Below are positions 55,712 through 64,000 of a stretch of DNA of 64,000 bases, one piece after another. The notes below the pieces were generated by a model, which was given only the letters and a program-made list of their open reading frames with translations, had not been told where the DNA came from and ran no database searches. Numbering within the stretch: the first letter of the stretch is position 1; each line of letters begins with the position of its first letter. The stretch comes from Collinsella aerofaciens (GTDB taxonomy: Bacteria > Actinomycetota > Coriobacteriia > Coriobacteriales > Coriobacteriaceae). The translations under genes were made by a program, and so were the position numbers. The DNA lies in contig NZ_CP084004.1 of assembly GCF_020181355.1 (NCBI RefSeq), forward strand, positions 1,984,001 through 2,048,000. The letters run 5' to 3'.

Positions 55712-56434
55712 TTAATCCTCCTGATAGACGAGCGTGCCGACGGGCTCACCCGCGAGCGCGCGCTTGACGGTGTCCTCGCCATCGATGTTGAGGACCAAAA
55801 TGGGCATACGGTTGTCCTGGCACAAGGCCGTTGCCGTGGAATCCATAACCTGCAGGCCGCGGACGAGCACCTCGTGATAGGTGATCTTGTCAAAGCGGAC
55901 GGCATCGGCGCACTTGACGGGATCCTTGTCGTAGATACCGTCGACCTTGGTGGCCTTGATCAGAATCTCCGCACCGATCTCGCAGGCGCGAAGGGCCGCG
56001 GCAGTGTCGGTCGTAAAGTACGGATTGCCCGAGCCGGCAGCGAAGATAACGACATTGCCCTTGGACAGGTGGTTGATGGCGCGGCGGCGAATATAGGGCT
56101 CGCAAATCTCGTTCATCTGGATGGCGCTCATAACGCGGCAAGGAACATCGTTATGCTCGAAGGCATCCTGCAGGGCAAGTGCGTTCATAACGGTTGCCAG
56201 CATACCCATGTAATCGGCCTGAGCACGCTCCATGCCACCGGCAGCGCCGGCCATACCACGGAAAATATTGCCGCCGCCGACAACGACGCCGACCTCATGG
56301 CCAACGGCGAGCAGCTCCTTGACCTGCTTGGCAAGATGGTCGGTAACCTTGGGGTCGATGCCATAGTGGCCATCGCCCATCAGTGCTTCGCCGGAAAGCT
56401 TAAGAAGCACGCGTTTATATCGGATGTCGGACAA
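55712..56434 (-). CDS. pyrH: UMP kinase
   Basis: Amino acid kinase-fold enzyme making UDP. It has [11 protein letters not shown] near residue 10, [11 protein letters not shown], and the late GTLVYQED end. It has 240 aa. TTG 56434 has AAAGGAGG 6-7 nt upstream. It joins pyrimidine synthesis with the frr-uppS-cdsA operon. Confidence 0.95.
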   Translation of the reverse strand: MSDIRYKRVLLKLSGEALMGDGHYGIDPKVTDHLAKQVKELLAVGHEVGVVVGGGNIFRGMAGAAGGMERAQADYMGMLATVMNALALQDAFEHNDVPCRVMSAIQMNEICEPYIRRRAINHLSKGNVVIFAAGSGNPYFTTDTAAALRACEIGAEILIKATKVDGIYDKDPVKCADAVRFDKITYHEVLVRGLQVMDSTATALCQDNRMPILVLNIDGEDTVKRALAGEPVGTLVYQED

Positions 56435-56474
56435 AGCGATCCTCCTTTAATTAGACTCTCAATATGATATCAAA

Positions 56475-56490
56475 GGCTCTGCTCAGAGCC
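56475..56490 (-). other. Hairpin in the pyrH leader
   Basis: GGCTCTG / CAGAGCC with a 2-nt loop, directly after the tsf terminator and about 40 nt before pyrH. Its role is unknown. Confidence 0.35.
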
Positions 56491-56493
56491 ATG

Positions 56494-56528
56494 AAAAAGC
56501 AGGCTGTGAGTAAAACCCACAGCCTGCT
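56494..56528 (-). terminator. tsf terminator
   Basis: Minus-strand AGCAGGCTGTG / CACAGCCTGCT stem followed by TTTTT, about 25 nt after the tsf stop. Confidence 0.88.
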
Positions 56529-56551
56529 CATTACCAGCTACAAGAGCTTAT

Positions 56552-57421
56552 TTACTCGCCACGGACCAGACGGTCGAAGGCAACGACGGTAATGGTATCG
56601 CCGAGCTCTTTGGAAACCTGCTCAGCGTACTTCTTGATGGTGAGGGAGCTGTCCTTGATGAACTCCTGCTCGGAGAGCACGGACTGCTTGTAGAACTTCT
56701 CCAGACGGCCAACAGCCATCTTCTCCTGGATGGCCTCGGGCTTGCCGGACTCGGCAGCCTGAGCCATGTAGATCTGCTTCTCGTGCTCAACGGTCTCAGC
56801 CGGAACCTGATCGCGGGTAGCGCAGATCGGGGCGACAGCGGCAACCTGAAGGGCAACGTCGTGGGCAAAGGTCTTGAAGGACTCAGCCTGAGCGGTCTCG
56901 GCCTTCTCGAAAGCAAACTCGACGAGGACGCCGATCTTACCACCCATGTGGATGTAAGAAGCGAGGGCACCGTTCTCGGCCTTGCGGGCAGCGAAACGGG
57001 AAATCTTCATGTTCTCGCCCATGATGTGAATCATCTCGGTGAGCTCGGAGGAAACGGTCTCCTCGCCCATCGGCTTCTCGAGCAGAGCGTCGACATCGGC
57101 CGGCTCGGTGGTGGCGACAACCTCGGCGACCTTGGAAGCAAAGCCGGTGAACTTGGCGTTGGAGCCAACGAAGTCGGTCTCGCAGGAGAGCTCGAGCAGA
57201 GCGCCGGTCTTGCCATCCTCGGAGACGAACGCGGCGACAGCGCCCTCGTTGGTCTCGCGGCCAGCCTTCTTGGCAGCCTTGGCGAGGCCGTTCTTACGCA
57301 GAACGTCAACAGCGGCGTCCATGTCGCCGTCAGCCTCGACGAGAGCCTTCTTGCACTCCATCATCGGGGAGTCGGTCATCTCGCGGAGCTGCTTGACCAT
57401 AGCGGCGGTAATCTGGGCCAT
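56552..57421 (-). CDS. tsf: Elongation factor Ts
   Basis: Nucleotide exchange factor for EF-Tu. It has MVKQLREMTDSPMMECKKAL near residue 8 and ELSCETDFVGSNAKF near 75. It has 289 aa. ATG 57421 has AAGGAA upstream; the ATG five codons earlier (57436) lies upstream of that site. It follows rpsB by 45 nt. Confidence 0.96.
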   Translation of the reverse strand: MAQITAAMVKQLREMTDSPMMECKKALVEADGDMDAAVDVLRKNGLAKAAKKAGRETNEGAVAAFVSEDGKTGALLELSCETDFVGSNAKFTGFASKVAEVVATTEPADVDALLEKPMGEETVSSELTEMIHIMGENMKISRFAARKAENGALASYIHMGGKIGVLVEFAFEKAETAQAESFKTFAHDVALQVAAVAPICATRDQVPAETVEHEKQIYMAQAAESGKPEAIQEKMAVGRLEKFYKQSVLSEQEFIKDSSLTIKKYAEQVSKELGDTITVVAFDRLVRGE

Positions 57422-57466
57422 TGTGGTTCCTTTCAAAGAGATGAAAAAGACTTAAATAGGACTGAT

Positions 57467-58195
57467 TTACTCGGCCTTGGGCTCAGCGGCCATCTCGGCC
57501 TCGGAGACCTGCTCCTTGCCGGAGCCGGCGAGGCAGGCGTCAGCCATGAGCTCGCACATAAGGGTGACAGCGGAGATAGCGTCATCGTTGCAGGGGATGC
57601 CGTACTCGACCTCGTCGGGATCGGAGTTGGTGTCGATCAGAGCGACGACGGGGATGTTCAGGCGCTGGGCCTCCTTGATGGCGTTCTCCTCGCGCTTGGT
57701 GTCGATGACGAACAGAGCCTGGGGCAGACCCTTCATGTCGCGGGCGCCACCGAGGTTGGTCTGGAGCTTAGTGAGCTCCTTGCCCAGAACAGCCTGCTCC
57801 TTCTTGGGCAGCACTGCCATACGGCCGTCCTCGACCATGGCCTCGAGCTCCTCCATGCGGTTGATGCGGGAGCGGATGGTGACGAAGTTGGTCAGCATAC
57901 CGCCGAGCCAACGCTGGTTGATGTAAGGCATGTTGGCGCGCTCAGCGGCGTTCTTGACGGCCTCCTGAGCCTGCTTCTTGGTGCCGACGAACAGCACGTT
58001 GCCACCCTTGGCAACGTTCTTGACGAAGGTATAGGCCTGGTCGGCGTCAAGGATGGTCTGCTTGAGGTCGAGGATGTAGATGCCGTTGCGCTCACCGAAG
58101 ATGAACGGCTTCATCTTGGGGTTCCAGCGACGGGTCTGGTGACCGAAGTGGCAGCCGGCCTCGAGCAGGGTGCGGATATTAATCTTGGTAGCCAT
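57467..58195 (-). CDS. rpsB: 30S ribosomal protein S2
   Basis: The 242-aa sequence has [19 protein letters not shown] at the start and the S2 signature [23 protein letters not shown] 58195 has AGGAGG upstream. rpsB-tsf share a promoter and a roughly 130-nt leader. Confidence 0.96.
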   Translation of the reverse strand: MATKINIRTLLEAGCHFGHQTRRWNPKMKPFIFGERNGIYILDLKQTILDADQAYTFVKNVAKGGNVLFVGTKKQAQEAVKNAAERANMPYINQRWLGGMLTNFVTIRSRINRMEELEAMVEDGRMAVLPKKEQAVLGKELTKLQTNLGGARDMKGLPQALFVIDTKREENAIKEAQRLNIPVVALIDTNSDPDEVEYGIPCNDDAISAVTLMCELMADACLAGSGKEQVSEAEMAAEPKAE

Positions 58196-58336
58196 GTTAA
58201 ACCTCCTGTGGTTTGCCTCCGCGCGGGGTCATCCTCCAAAACCAACCCGGACATGTGCTACCAAAGCCCGGGCACCACGGTATGAAGTAGCCGCGCGTGC
58301 GTGATAAAAACCTGTTGCCGTGAAGCAACCCGATGA

Positions 58337-58365
58337 ATGATAGCAGGATTGCCTCTTCCTGCCAA
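58337..58365 (-). promoter_or_regulatory. rpsB promoter
   Basis: TTGGCA (58360-58365) is 17 bp from TATCAT (58337-58342) on the minus strand, with TGC just before the -10. It leaves a leader of about 130 nt. Confidence 0.7.
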
Positions 58366-58414
58366 CCCGCAATCAAAACCACACACCTGAGCGCGGCGTG
58401 GGACGTCCCAGCCA

Positions 58415-59335
58415 CTATTCGCCGCGGGGATGGGCTTGAGCCACAGCCCGCTTAAGCCGATCGGGTGTGAGATGCGTGTAGATCTGCGTCGTGGACAGGC
58501 TCGCATGGCCCAGCAGCTCTTGAACCGAGCGCAGGTCCGCACCGCCCTCGAGCAAGTCGGTCGCAAAGGTATGGCGCATCGCATGCGGGGCGATGTCGGC
58601 CGGAATGCCGGCGAGCGTCGCCAGCGTATGGAACCGCCGCCGGAGCATCGCGGCGCTCATGCGATTGCCGCGCGCCGATATAAGCAGCGGATGCGGCCCG
58701 GTAGCGAGGTCGCGGCGCTTTGCCCGAGCGAGCAACTCCGGCCTCCCCTCTTCAATATAGAGACGCGTCACATCGAGCGCACGACGATACAGAGGGACGA
58801 TACGCTCCTTGCTCCCCTTGCCCCACAGGCGCAGCGTGCGCTCGGACCATGAGATGGATTCCACATTGAGCGCCGCAAGCTCTGAGATGCGGGCACCCGA
58901 GGCATAGAGCAACTCGAGCATCGCCGCATCGCGCAGTCCCGCGGGTGTTGAGGTATCAGGCGTCTTGAGCAGCGCCTCGACCTGCTGGGTCGTAAGGACG
59001 CCCGGCAGGTCACGCGGCAGCTTGGGCGACGCGATCGCCGAGACCGCATCGCCCTCGACAATCCCCTCGGCAGCCATCCAGCGATAGAGAGATCGGATAG
59101 CCGACAGGTGCGCCGCAAGCGTTCGGGGAGCCACCTGCTCACGCGAAAGCTCAGCAAGATAGCGACGAATGGTGCGCACGTCGGCAGCGAAAGCATCAAT
59201 ATCCTCGCGCTCGCACCAGGCAGCAAAGCGCTCCAGTCTCGAGCCATAGGCCGTCACCGTGTTGGGAGAAAGCCCCTCAACGCGTGCGATATAGGCGATA
59301 AAAGAGTCGACGGTGTCGTACAGGTCAAAGGCTAT
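58415..59335 (-). CDS. xerC: Tyrosine recombinase XerC, start codon unclear
   Basis: Resolves chromosome dimers at dif with XerD. It has the core-binding domain and catalytic residues GARISELAAL, GKGSKERIVPL, HAMRHTFATDLLEGG and LGHASLSTTQIYTHL. The first ordinary start (GTG 59257) would remove part of the N-terminal domain. The frame stays open upstream, and SFIAYIARVEGLSPNTVTAYG matches the XerC N-terminus. A GGAGG lies about 9 nt before ATA 59335 (6 nt before GTC 59338), inside trmFO. I therefore mark 59335, giving 306 aa, as the probable start; this is inference. It overlaps trmFO by 4 nt. Confidence 0.85.
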   Translation of the reverse strand: MAFDLYDTVDSFIAYIARVEGLSPNTVTAYGSRLERFAAWCEREDIDAFAADVRTIRRYLAELSREQVAPRTLAAHLSAIRSLYRWMAAEGIVEGDAVSAIASPKLPRDLPGVLTTQQVEALLKTPDTSTPAGLRDAAMLELLYASGARISELAALNVESISWSERTLRLWGKGSKERIVPLYRRALDVTRLYIEEGRPELLARAKRRDLATGPHPLLISARGNRMSAAMLRRRFHTLATLAGIPADIAPHAMRHTFATDLLEGGADLRSVQELLGHASLSTTQIYTHLTPDRLKRAVAQAHPRGE

Positions 59336-60669
59336 GACCGGTCGCCTCCAAACAAGTCGGAACGCGTGGCCAAGTAGGCATCGAGGGCCTCGAGCGCACG
59401 GTCCGCATAGGCCTGATAGCGGTCGCGCTTGCTGCGGCGCTTACCGTCCTCGAGCGGCGGCACCAGGCCAAAGTTGACATGCATGGGCTGATAGCCCACG
59501 GTGGCAGGATCGGTCGCATAGCCCACGAGCGCACCCAGGGCGCCCACGCGGGGCAACTCGACGGAATCGGCGCCGATAGCCTCTGCATAGGTGTTGAGCG
59601 CCGCGAGCAGACCGGTCGCCACGGCTTCCATGTACCCCTCGGTGCCGGTGATCTGACCGGCCAGGCGCACGCCGGTACCGGGCACGGCAAAGGTGCCATC
59701 GAGCACGTGCGGGGCGTCGACAAAGGTATTGCGGTGCATGACACCGTAGCGGAAGAACTCAGCGTTCTCCAGGCCCGGCACCATATGGAAGACGCGCTTC
59801 TGCTCGCCAAAGGTCAGGTTGGTCTGGAAGCCCACCAGGTTATAGGCGGTCTTCTCCTTGTTCTCGGCACGCAGCTGAATCGCCGCCCAAGGGCGACGTC
59901 CGGTACGCGGGTCGGTGAGGCCGACGGGCTTCATGGCGCCAAAGCGAATGGCGTCCTTGCCGGTGCGCGCAACCTCCTCGGCAGGCTGGCAGGCCTGGAA
60001 CAGATCGCCGCCCTCAAAGTCCTTGAGCACCACGCGGTCGGCCGTGGTGAGCGCCTCGATAAAGGCCTCGTACTCCTCCTTGTTGAGCGGAGCGTTGAGA
60101 TAGTCGCCGCTCCCCTGCTCCTCGTAGCGCGACTGCGAAAACAGCACGTCCATATCGAGCGTGGAGGCATCGACGATCGGCGCCGCGGCATCGAAGAACG
60201 CAAGGGCGTCGCCACCGACGAGCTTCATGACCTCTTCGCTCAGCGCCGGTGAACACAGCGGGCCCGCGGCAATGACCACGTGGCCCTCGGGGATCTGGGT
60301 GACCTCGCCGTGAACGACCTCGATATTGGGGCGGGCGGCAACCTCAGCCTCGACGAGCTCGGAGAATGTAACACGGTCGACCGCCAGGGCGCCACCAGCG
60401 GGAACAGCAGCGCGATGAGCGCAGTCGAGCAGCACCGAGCCCATACGCTCAAGCTCGGCCTTCAGCAAACCAGCCGCGGAATCCGGACGGGTCGACTTAA
60501 ACGAATTGGAGCAGACGAGCTCTGCCAGGTGATCGGTATGGTGGGCCGGGGAGCTCACCTGGGGGCGCATCTCGCACAGCTTTACGGCAAACCCGCGGTC
60601 TGCCAGCTGGATCGCGCATTCCGAACCCGCCAGACCGCCACCGATAACCGTCACCTGATCGAACTGCAT
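59332..60669 (-). CDS. trmFO: Folate-dependent tRNA m5U54 methyltransferase
   Basis: FAD- and methylene-THF-dependent enzyme for T-loop U54, the Gram-positive counterpart of TrmA. The N-terminus VTVIGGGLAGSECAIQLADRG binds FAD; ELVCSNSFKS and MHRNTFVDAP are family motifs. It has 445 aa. ATG 60669 has AAAGGTG upstream; TTG 60675 is too close. The order is dprA-trmFO-xerC; topA, often found between dprA and trmFO, is not here. Confidence 0.95.
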   Translation of the reverse strand: MQFDQVTVIGGGLAGSECAIQLADRGFAVKLCEMRPQVSSPAHHTDHLAELVCSNSFKSTRPDSAAGLLKAELERMGSVLLDCAHRAAVPAGGALAVDRVTFSELVEAEVAARPNIEVVHGEVTQIPEGHVVIAAGPLCSPALSEEVMKLVGGDALAFFDAAAPIVDASTLDMDVLFSQSRYEEQGSGDYLNAPLNKEEYEAFIEALTTADRVVLKDFEGGDLFQACQPAEEVARTGKDAIRFGAMKPVGLTDPRTGRRPWAAIQLRAENKEKTAYNLVGFQTNLTFGEQKRVFHMVPGLENAEFFRYGVMHRNTFVDAPHVLDGTFAVPGTGVRLAGQITGTEGYMEAVATGLLAALNTYAEAIGADSVELPRVGALGALVGYATDPATVGYQPMHVNFGLVPPLEDGKRRSKRDRYQAYADRALEALDAYLATRSDLFGGDRS

Positions 60670-60683
60670 CTGCAAACACCTTT

Positions 60684-61619
60684 CTAATTGACACGTTTTC
60701 CATTGTGACCGAAGGGCGTCTGGGCGTGAAGGGCAAACTTGGAGGGCGCATACCTTCCATCCATCATGCGCTCGATAAGGCCCTCGAGTTCAAGCGAACC
60801 CAAGAGTTTGAGTACGCCGACAGCATCGAGTGAGACGAGCGCCGCGATGTCGTCGACCTTGAGCGGAGAGGCGATGAGCGCATGCATCACGGTCTGCTGT
60901 GTTGGATTCAGGTCGGCAATGCCGGGAGCATCGGGGCGCGAGTAGCGCAGGGTGCCGTATATGCGAGAGATAGCCATCTCGATGGACTCCTCGTCGACAA
61001 TGCAGCAGGCACCGTTCGCAATGAGGTAATTCGTGCCACGCGACTCGGGCGATAGGATCGACCCCGGCACGGCAAGAAGTTCGCGCCCCAAATCCATAGC
61101 AGCCTCGGCTGTAGAAAACGTCCCGGAAGGCATACCCGCCTCGGATACAAAGAGGGCTTGCGACAGGGCCGCGATCACGCGATTGCGACGCGGAAAGGCA
61201 AACTTGCGCGGACCCATGCCCCACGGAGAGATCGACACGACCGCGCCGCCCGTATCGAGCGTGCGCGTAATAAGCCCCGCGCTCGAACGCGGGTAGACCA
61301 CGTCGGCGCCCGTCCCCAGCACCACGACGTGTTTGCCGCCGGCGTTGACCGCAGCCCAACCCGAGGCCTGGTCACAACCGACCGCACCGCCCGAAACTAC
61401 CGTCACTCCCGCCTCAACCGCCACCTTCGCCGCAAGCTCTGCCACGGCAAGACCATACGGCGAGGCCTTTCGCGCACCGATGATGGAGAGCGCGGGCGTC
61501 GAAAGCGCCTCGGGGTTGCCGCGCACATAGAGCGTCTGAGGTACATCAGAAAGCTCCAAAACGGTCTCGGGATACAACGCGTCACCTGGATGCAGCTCGA
61601 AGGTCCCCTCAGCCATCAT
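60684..61619 (-). CDS. dprA: DNA-processing protein DprA
   Basis: Loads RecA on incoming single-stranded DNA during transformation. The 311-aa protein has the Rossmann-like core: SIIGARKASPYG, TVVSGGAVGCDQASGWAAVNAGG, VVLGTGADVVYP, and FPRRNRVIAALSQALFV. A C-terminal winged helix follows (DDIAALVSLDAVGVLKLLGSLELEGLI). The N-terminal SAM domain of Bacillus DprA is absent. ATG 61619 or 61616 starts it, with AAGGAGG upstream; it overlaps the comM stop. Confidence 0.94.
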   Translation of the reverse strand: MMAEGTFELHPGDALYPETVLELSDVPQTLYVRGNPEALSTPALSIIGARKASPYGLAVAELAAKVAVEAGVTVVSGGAVGCDQASGWAAVNAGGKHVVVLGTGADVVYPRSSAGLITRTLDTGGAVVSISPWGMGPRKFAFPRRNRVIAALSQALFVSEAGMPSGTFSTAEAAMDLGRELLAVPGSILSPESRGTNYLIANGACCIVDEESIEMAISRIYGTLRYSRPDAPGIADLNPTQQTVMHALIASPLKVDDIAALVSLDAVGVLKLLGSLELEGLIERMMDGRYAPSKFALHAQTPFGHNGKRVN

Positions 61620-63139
61620 TGGTCCCTCCTTCCCTGGTACATCGCCGCCTCGAGCACGTGGTCCTGCGTCACCTGCTCGCTCTCGGCGACATCTGCGATC
61701 GTGCGCGCAATGCGAACAAGGCGCACGATGCCACGCCCTGTGAGATGCGTGCGCTTCGACAGGCCGAGCACACACTTCTCCGCCGCATCATCGAGCTCAA
61801 AGGTCGAAACGACGCCGTCAATGGACCGAGTATCGTCATCCTCGGCCTCGGCATCCGCATCGTCCATGCGGGATTCGCGCCAAGCGCGAAAGGCGCGACC
61901 GCGCACAACGTAGTCACGTAACTCGGCCGACGACATGCCCTCCGCACCCTCGATAATCACTTGAGGGTCGGGACGGGTCACATCGATCATCATGTCGATA
62001 CGGTCGGCCAAAGGACCGCGCAGTTTAGACCGATAGCGCTCGACCATCGCCGCCGAGCAGCGACACGGCACCTCGCGATCGCCCAAAAAGCCGCAGGGGC
62101 AGGGATTGCTCGCAGCCAGCAGCTGAAAGCGCGACGGGAAGGTAAAGGCCCCGTCGACGCGTACGATCCTCACGTAGCCGCGCTCGATGGGCTGACGCAG
62201 CGTCTGCAGCACGCCAGTGGGAAACTCGGCAAGCTCGTCCAAAAAGAGCACGCCGCCATGAGCAAGGCTGATCTCACCCGGGTGCACCGGGCGCCCGCCG
62301 CCGATAAGGCCTGCGGTCGAAATACTGTGGTGGGGACTGCGGAAGGGGCGGTGCCCCGCCAACAAGCCATCAATGTTCTCACCCAAAACCGAATGGATGC
62401 ACAGTGCCTCCTGCTGATCCTCAACGGAAAGCTCGGGCAGGATGCCGGTCATACGGCGTGCGAGCATCGTCTTGCCCGATCCCGGAGACCCGATCATGAG
62501 CAAGCCGAGTTCTCCTGCCGCCGCAAGCGCCATGCCGCGTTTAGCGACTTCCTGCCCCAGCACGTCTGCATAGTCGAGCTCGGGCTCAAAGGTCGCCTCG
62601 ACGCCCTCGGAATCCAAGTAGTGCCGCGCGGCATCGCCCATGCCATGGGCAAGCTGAGACAAATGATCGATGAATCCACAATCCACGCCCGCGAGTGGCA
62701 CATGCTGGTCGGACCTGCCGGCGATAAAAGACAGCCCCATGTCGCGAGCCAATAGCTGAAACGCTACCTCGCCCTTGACAGGAAGCACCGTACCGTCCAA
62801 GCCGAGCTCGCCGGCGATAAGGCAGCGATCGAGGTTATCACGGGGAATCTGCCCATCGGCCGCCAGAACCGCGATGGCGATGGGCAGATCAAAGCCGCTA
62901 CCGGTCTTGCGAATATCGCCGGGCGCCAGGTTGACCGTAATGCCCGAGCGTGGGATCTCGAACCCGGCGGAGCGCATCGCGCAGCGAATACGACCGCGTG
63001 ACTCCATCACCTCCATACTCGGAATACCGAGCATCTGAATGCCTGGGATGCCACCGGCAAGCGAGACCTCGACCGTGACGGGAATCGCCTCGACGCCGCG
63101 GATGCAGGCCGCGTGAACGGCAAACGTCTCGAACGCCAT
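61616..63139 (-). CDS. comM: YifB/ComM Mg-chelatase-like ATPase
   Basis: AAA+ helicase that extends branch migration during transformation. It has an N-terminal Lon-like fold (GGIPGIQMLGIPSMEVMESR), Walker A GSPGSGKTMLARRM near residue 215, Walker B LFLDELAEF, and a cysteine cluster CPCGFLGDREVPCRC near 330. It has 507 aa. ATG 63139 overlaps the yraN stop (TGATG). Confidence 0.94.
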   Translation of the reverse strand: MAFETFAVHAACIRGVEAIPVTVEVSLAGGIPGIQMLGIPSMEVMESRGRIRCAMRSAGFEIPRSGITVNLAPGDIRKTGSGFDLPIAIAVLAADGQIPRDNLDRCLIAGELGLDGTVLPVKGEVAFQLLARDMGLSFIAGRSDQHVPLAGVDCGFIDHLSQLAHGMGDAARHYLDSEGVEATFEPELDYADVLGQEVAKRGMALAAAGELGLLMIGSPGSGKTMLARRMTGILPELSVEDQQEALCIHSVLGENIDGLLAGHRPFRSPHHSISTAGLIGGGRPVHPGEISLAHGGVLFLDELAEFPTGVLQTLRQPIERGYVRIVRVDGAFTFPSRFQLLAASNPCPCGFLGDREVPCRCSAAMVERYRSKLRGPLADRIDMMIDVTRPDPQVIIEGAEGMSSAELRDYVVRGRAFRAWRESRMDDADAEAEDDDTRSIDGVVSTFELDDAAEKCVLGLSKRTHLTGRGIVRLVRIARTIADVAESEQVTQDHVLEAAMYQGRRDQ

Positions 63140-63624
63140 CACGACACCTGCCAATCGAACGCGTTGTACTGGTGCTCGATCTCGGCGATATGCCCGTCGC
63201 GGATGGTGACACCCACGGCATCGAAGCGAATCGCCTTGAGCGGATAATGCTCCATGAGATAGCAACTTGCGATGCGGCGGTAGCGGCGTTGCTTTTGGGC
63301 GTCCACGGCCTCCTCGGGAAAGACCCGCGTGCTGCAATCCAGCGCAACGCGTCTGGTCTTGACTTCGGCCATCACCACGACATCGTCGAGCTCATCGAGC
63401 AGCACCAGGTCGGCCTCGCCCTCGGTGCAACGATAACCCTGCTCCAGCAAGGTGTAGCCGCGCTCGTTAAAGTAGTCGATGGTGATCAGCTCGCCCAGCA
63501 TGCCCAGCTCGCGAGGACTGAGTCCCTTGATAAACTCGGGCGTCATCGCCCCGCAGTCGAGCTTGCCGTTTTCCCAACACTCCTTGAGCTGCTGCGTCTT
63601 ACTCTTTTTGCTTGCGGCACTCAT
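63139..63624 (-). CDS. YraN (UPF0102) nuclease-like protein
   Basis: A 161-aa PD-(D/E)XK-like protein of uncharacterised function, often near rnhB and comM. It has GYRCTEGEADLVLLDELDD and VMAEVKTRR, the expected catalytic pattern E-x-D...E-x-K. An extra about 35 N-terminal residues precede the usual start. ATG 63624 has AAAGGAG upstream. First gene of the yraN-comM-dprA-trmFO-xerC run. Confidence 0.9.
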   Translation of the reverse strand: MSAASKKSKTQQLKECWENGKLDCGAMTPEFIKGLSPRELGMLGELITIDYFNERGYTLLEQGYRCTEGEADLVLLDELDDVVVMAEVKTRRVALDCSTRVFPEEAVDAQKQRRYRRIASCYLMEHYPLKAIRFDAVGVTIRDGHIAEIEHQYNAFDWQVS

Positions 63625-63694
63625 GGGGTCTCCTTTCCCGCACACTGCATTGCCCCGATGATGAGAGCACCTTTCATGCGGGTAAGTACCGGAA

Positions 63695-63717
63695 GCAAAC
63701 CAAAAGCTGACCAAATG
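63695..63717 (-). promoter_or_regulatory. TTTGGT direct repeats upstream of yraN-comM-dprA
   Basis: The minus strand reads TTTGGTCAGCTTTTGGTTTG: two TTTGGT units 11 bp apart (63710-63715 and 63699-63704). At 75-91 bp before the yraN start it sits at nearly the same distance as the comEA site (79-95 bp). Confidence 0.6.
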
Positions 63718-63722
63718 CCGTC

Positions 63723-63764
63723 AAAAAACGGGCCGTACGCAGCAATGGTGTTGCATACGGCCCG
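63723..63764 (-). terminator. rnhB terminator
   Basis: Minus-strand CGGGCCGTATGCAA / CAGCGTACGGCCCG type stem, followed by TTTTTT. It separates rnhB from the yraN operon. Confidence 0.85.
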
Positions 63765-63813
63765 CTACCAGCAGGTTTATAAAACCCCAGAGGTCCCTGT
63801 CTCCACAATTGAC

Positions 63814-64000
63814 CTAGAAAAGGCGCTCAGTCTGCAGAAAGTTTCCGCAAAAGCTCACGCGGTGCAGCGGACAAAGTCCATGTTTGCGAATGGCCTCGAT
63901 GTGCTCGGGGCTCGCATAGCCCTTCGACTCGGCCAGATGGTACTCGGGGTACTCGGCGTCGTACTCGACCATCATCTCGTCACGCGTGACCTTGGCCATG
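63814..64000 (-). CDS. rnhB: Ribonuclease HII, C-terminal part (runs off right edge)
   Basis: About 60 C-terminal residues of the RNase HII that removes ribonucleotides from [41 protein letters not shown] and CPLHRVSFC match the conserved C-terminal part of RnhB. The catalytic N-terminal part lies outside the window. Confidence 0.88.
   Translation of the reverse strand, partial: MAKVTRDEMMVEYDAEYPEYHLAESKGYASPEHIEAIRKHGLCPLHRVSFCGNFLQTERLF

Overview
This 64 kb window is a GC-rich chromosomal segment whose gene content and order fit a Gram-positive actinobacterium, most likely class Coriobacteriia (a Collinsella-like gut anaerobe). The pointers are an mIHF-type nucleoid protein, RNase Y together with RNase J, a rodZ/pgsA/cinA/recA/rny/spoVS/miaB order, a pyrR-BCKDF pyrimidine operon, a bifunctional AdhE, and many GTG/TTG starts. 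The species is inference; no 16S or marker database could be searched. Almost everything lies on the minus strand. Only rpmB, adhE and a small kinase are on the plus strand. No tRNA, rRNA, CRISPR or prophage was seen.

Layout. 1-14.7 kb: miaB (cut by the left edge), spoVS, an unnamed GHKL ATPase, rny, recX, recA, then cinA, pgsA, rimO, yajQ, a rodZ-like gene, ftsK and rnj. 14.7-15.4 kb: a gene-free stretch with two long hairpin repeats of one family. 15.4-18.1 kb: pnp and rpsO. 18.2-29.7 kb: recO, era, dgkA, ybeY, phoH, mtaB, two dnaJ-type genes (one membrane-anchored), hemW, dusB and lepA. 29.8-34.2 kb: rpsT, holA, comEC and comEA. 34.4-36.9 kb: thiI, rpoZ, gmk and the mIHF gene. 37.1-42.6 kb: pyrF, pyrD, pyrK, pyrC, pyrB and pyrR with an attenuator-like leader. 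42.8-47.9 kb: rpmB, a RAYT transposase between REP-like repeats, adhE and an APH-fold kinase. 48.1-58.3 kb: proS, ispG, rseP, dxr, cdsA, uppS, frr, pyrH, tsf and rpsB. 58.4-64 kb: xerC, trmFO, dprA, comM, yraN and the 3' end of rnhB.

How the genes work together. Most are housekeeping operons: ribosome and tRNA maturation (three radical-SAM methylthiotransferases, DusB, TrmFO, ThiI, YbeY, Era, RNase Y/J, PNPase), phospholipid and isoprenoid synthesis, pyrimidine synthesis, and translation factors. Spread among them is a DNA-uptake and recombination set: comEA, comEC, comM, dprA, recA, recX, cinA and xerC. The clearest new signal is regulatory. Direct repeats of the type TTTGGTC/TTTGGTT at 11-bp spacing sit about 75-140 bp upstream of recA, of comEA-comEC-holA and of yraN-comM-dprA. 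They are a candidate operator linking these loci into one competence or recombination regulon. The recA promoter also carries a LexA-type box between its -35 and -10.

Other points of interest: the hairpin repeats with compensatory stem changes, an xerC whose coding frame has no ordinary start codon, an RseP with an inserted winged-helix-like segment, a membrane-tethered DnaJ, and paired LacI/cre-like sites upstream of adhE.
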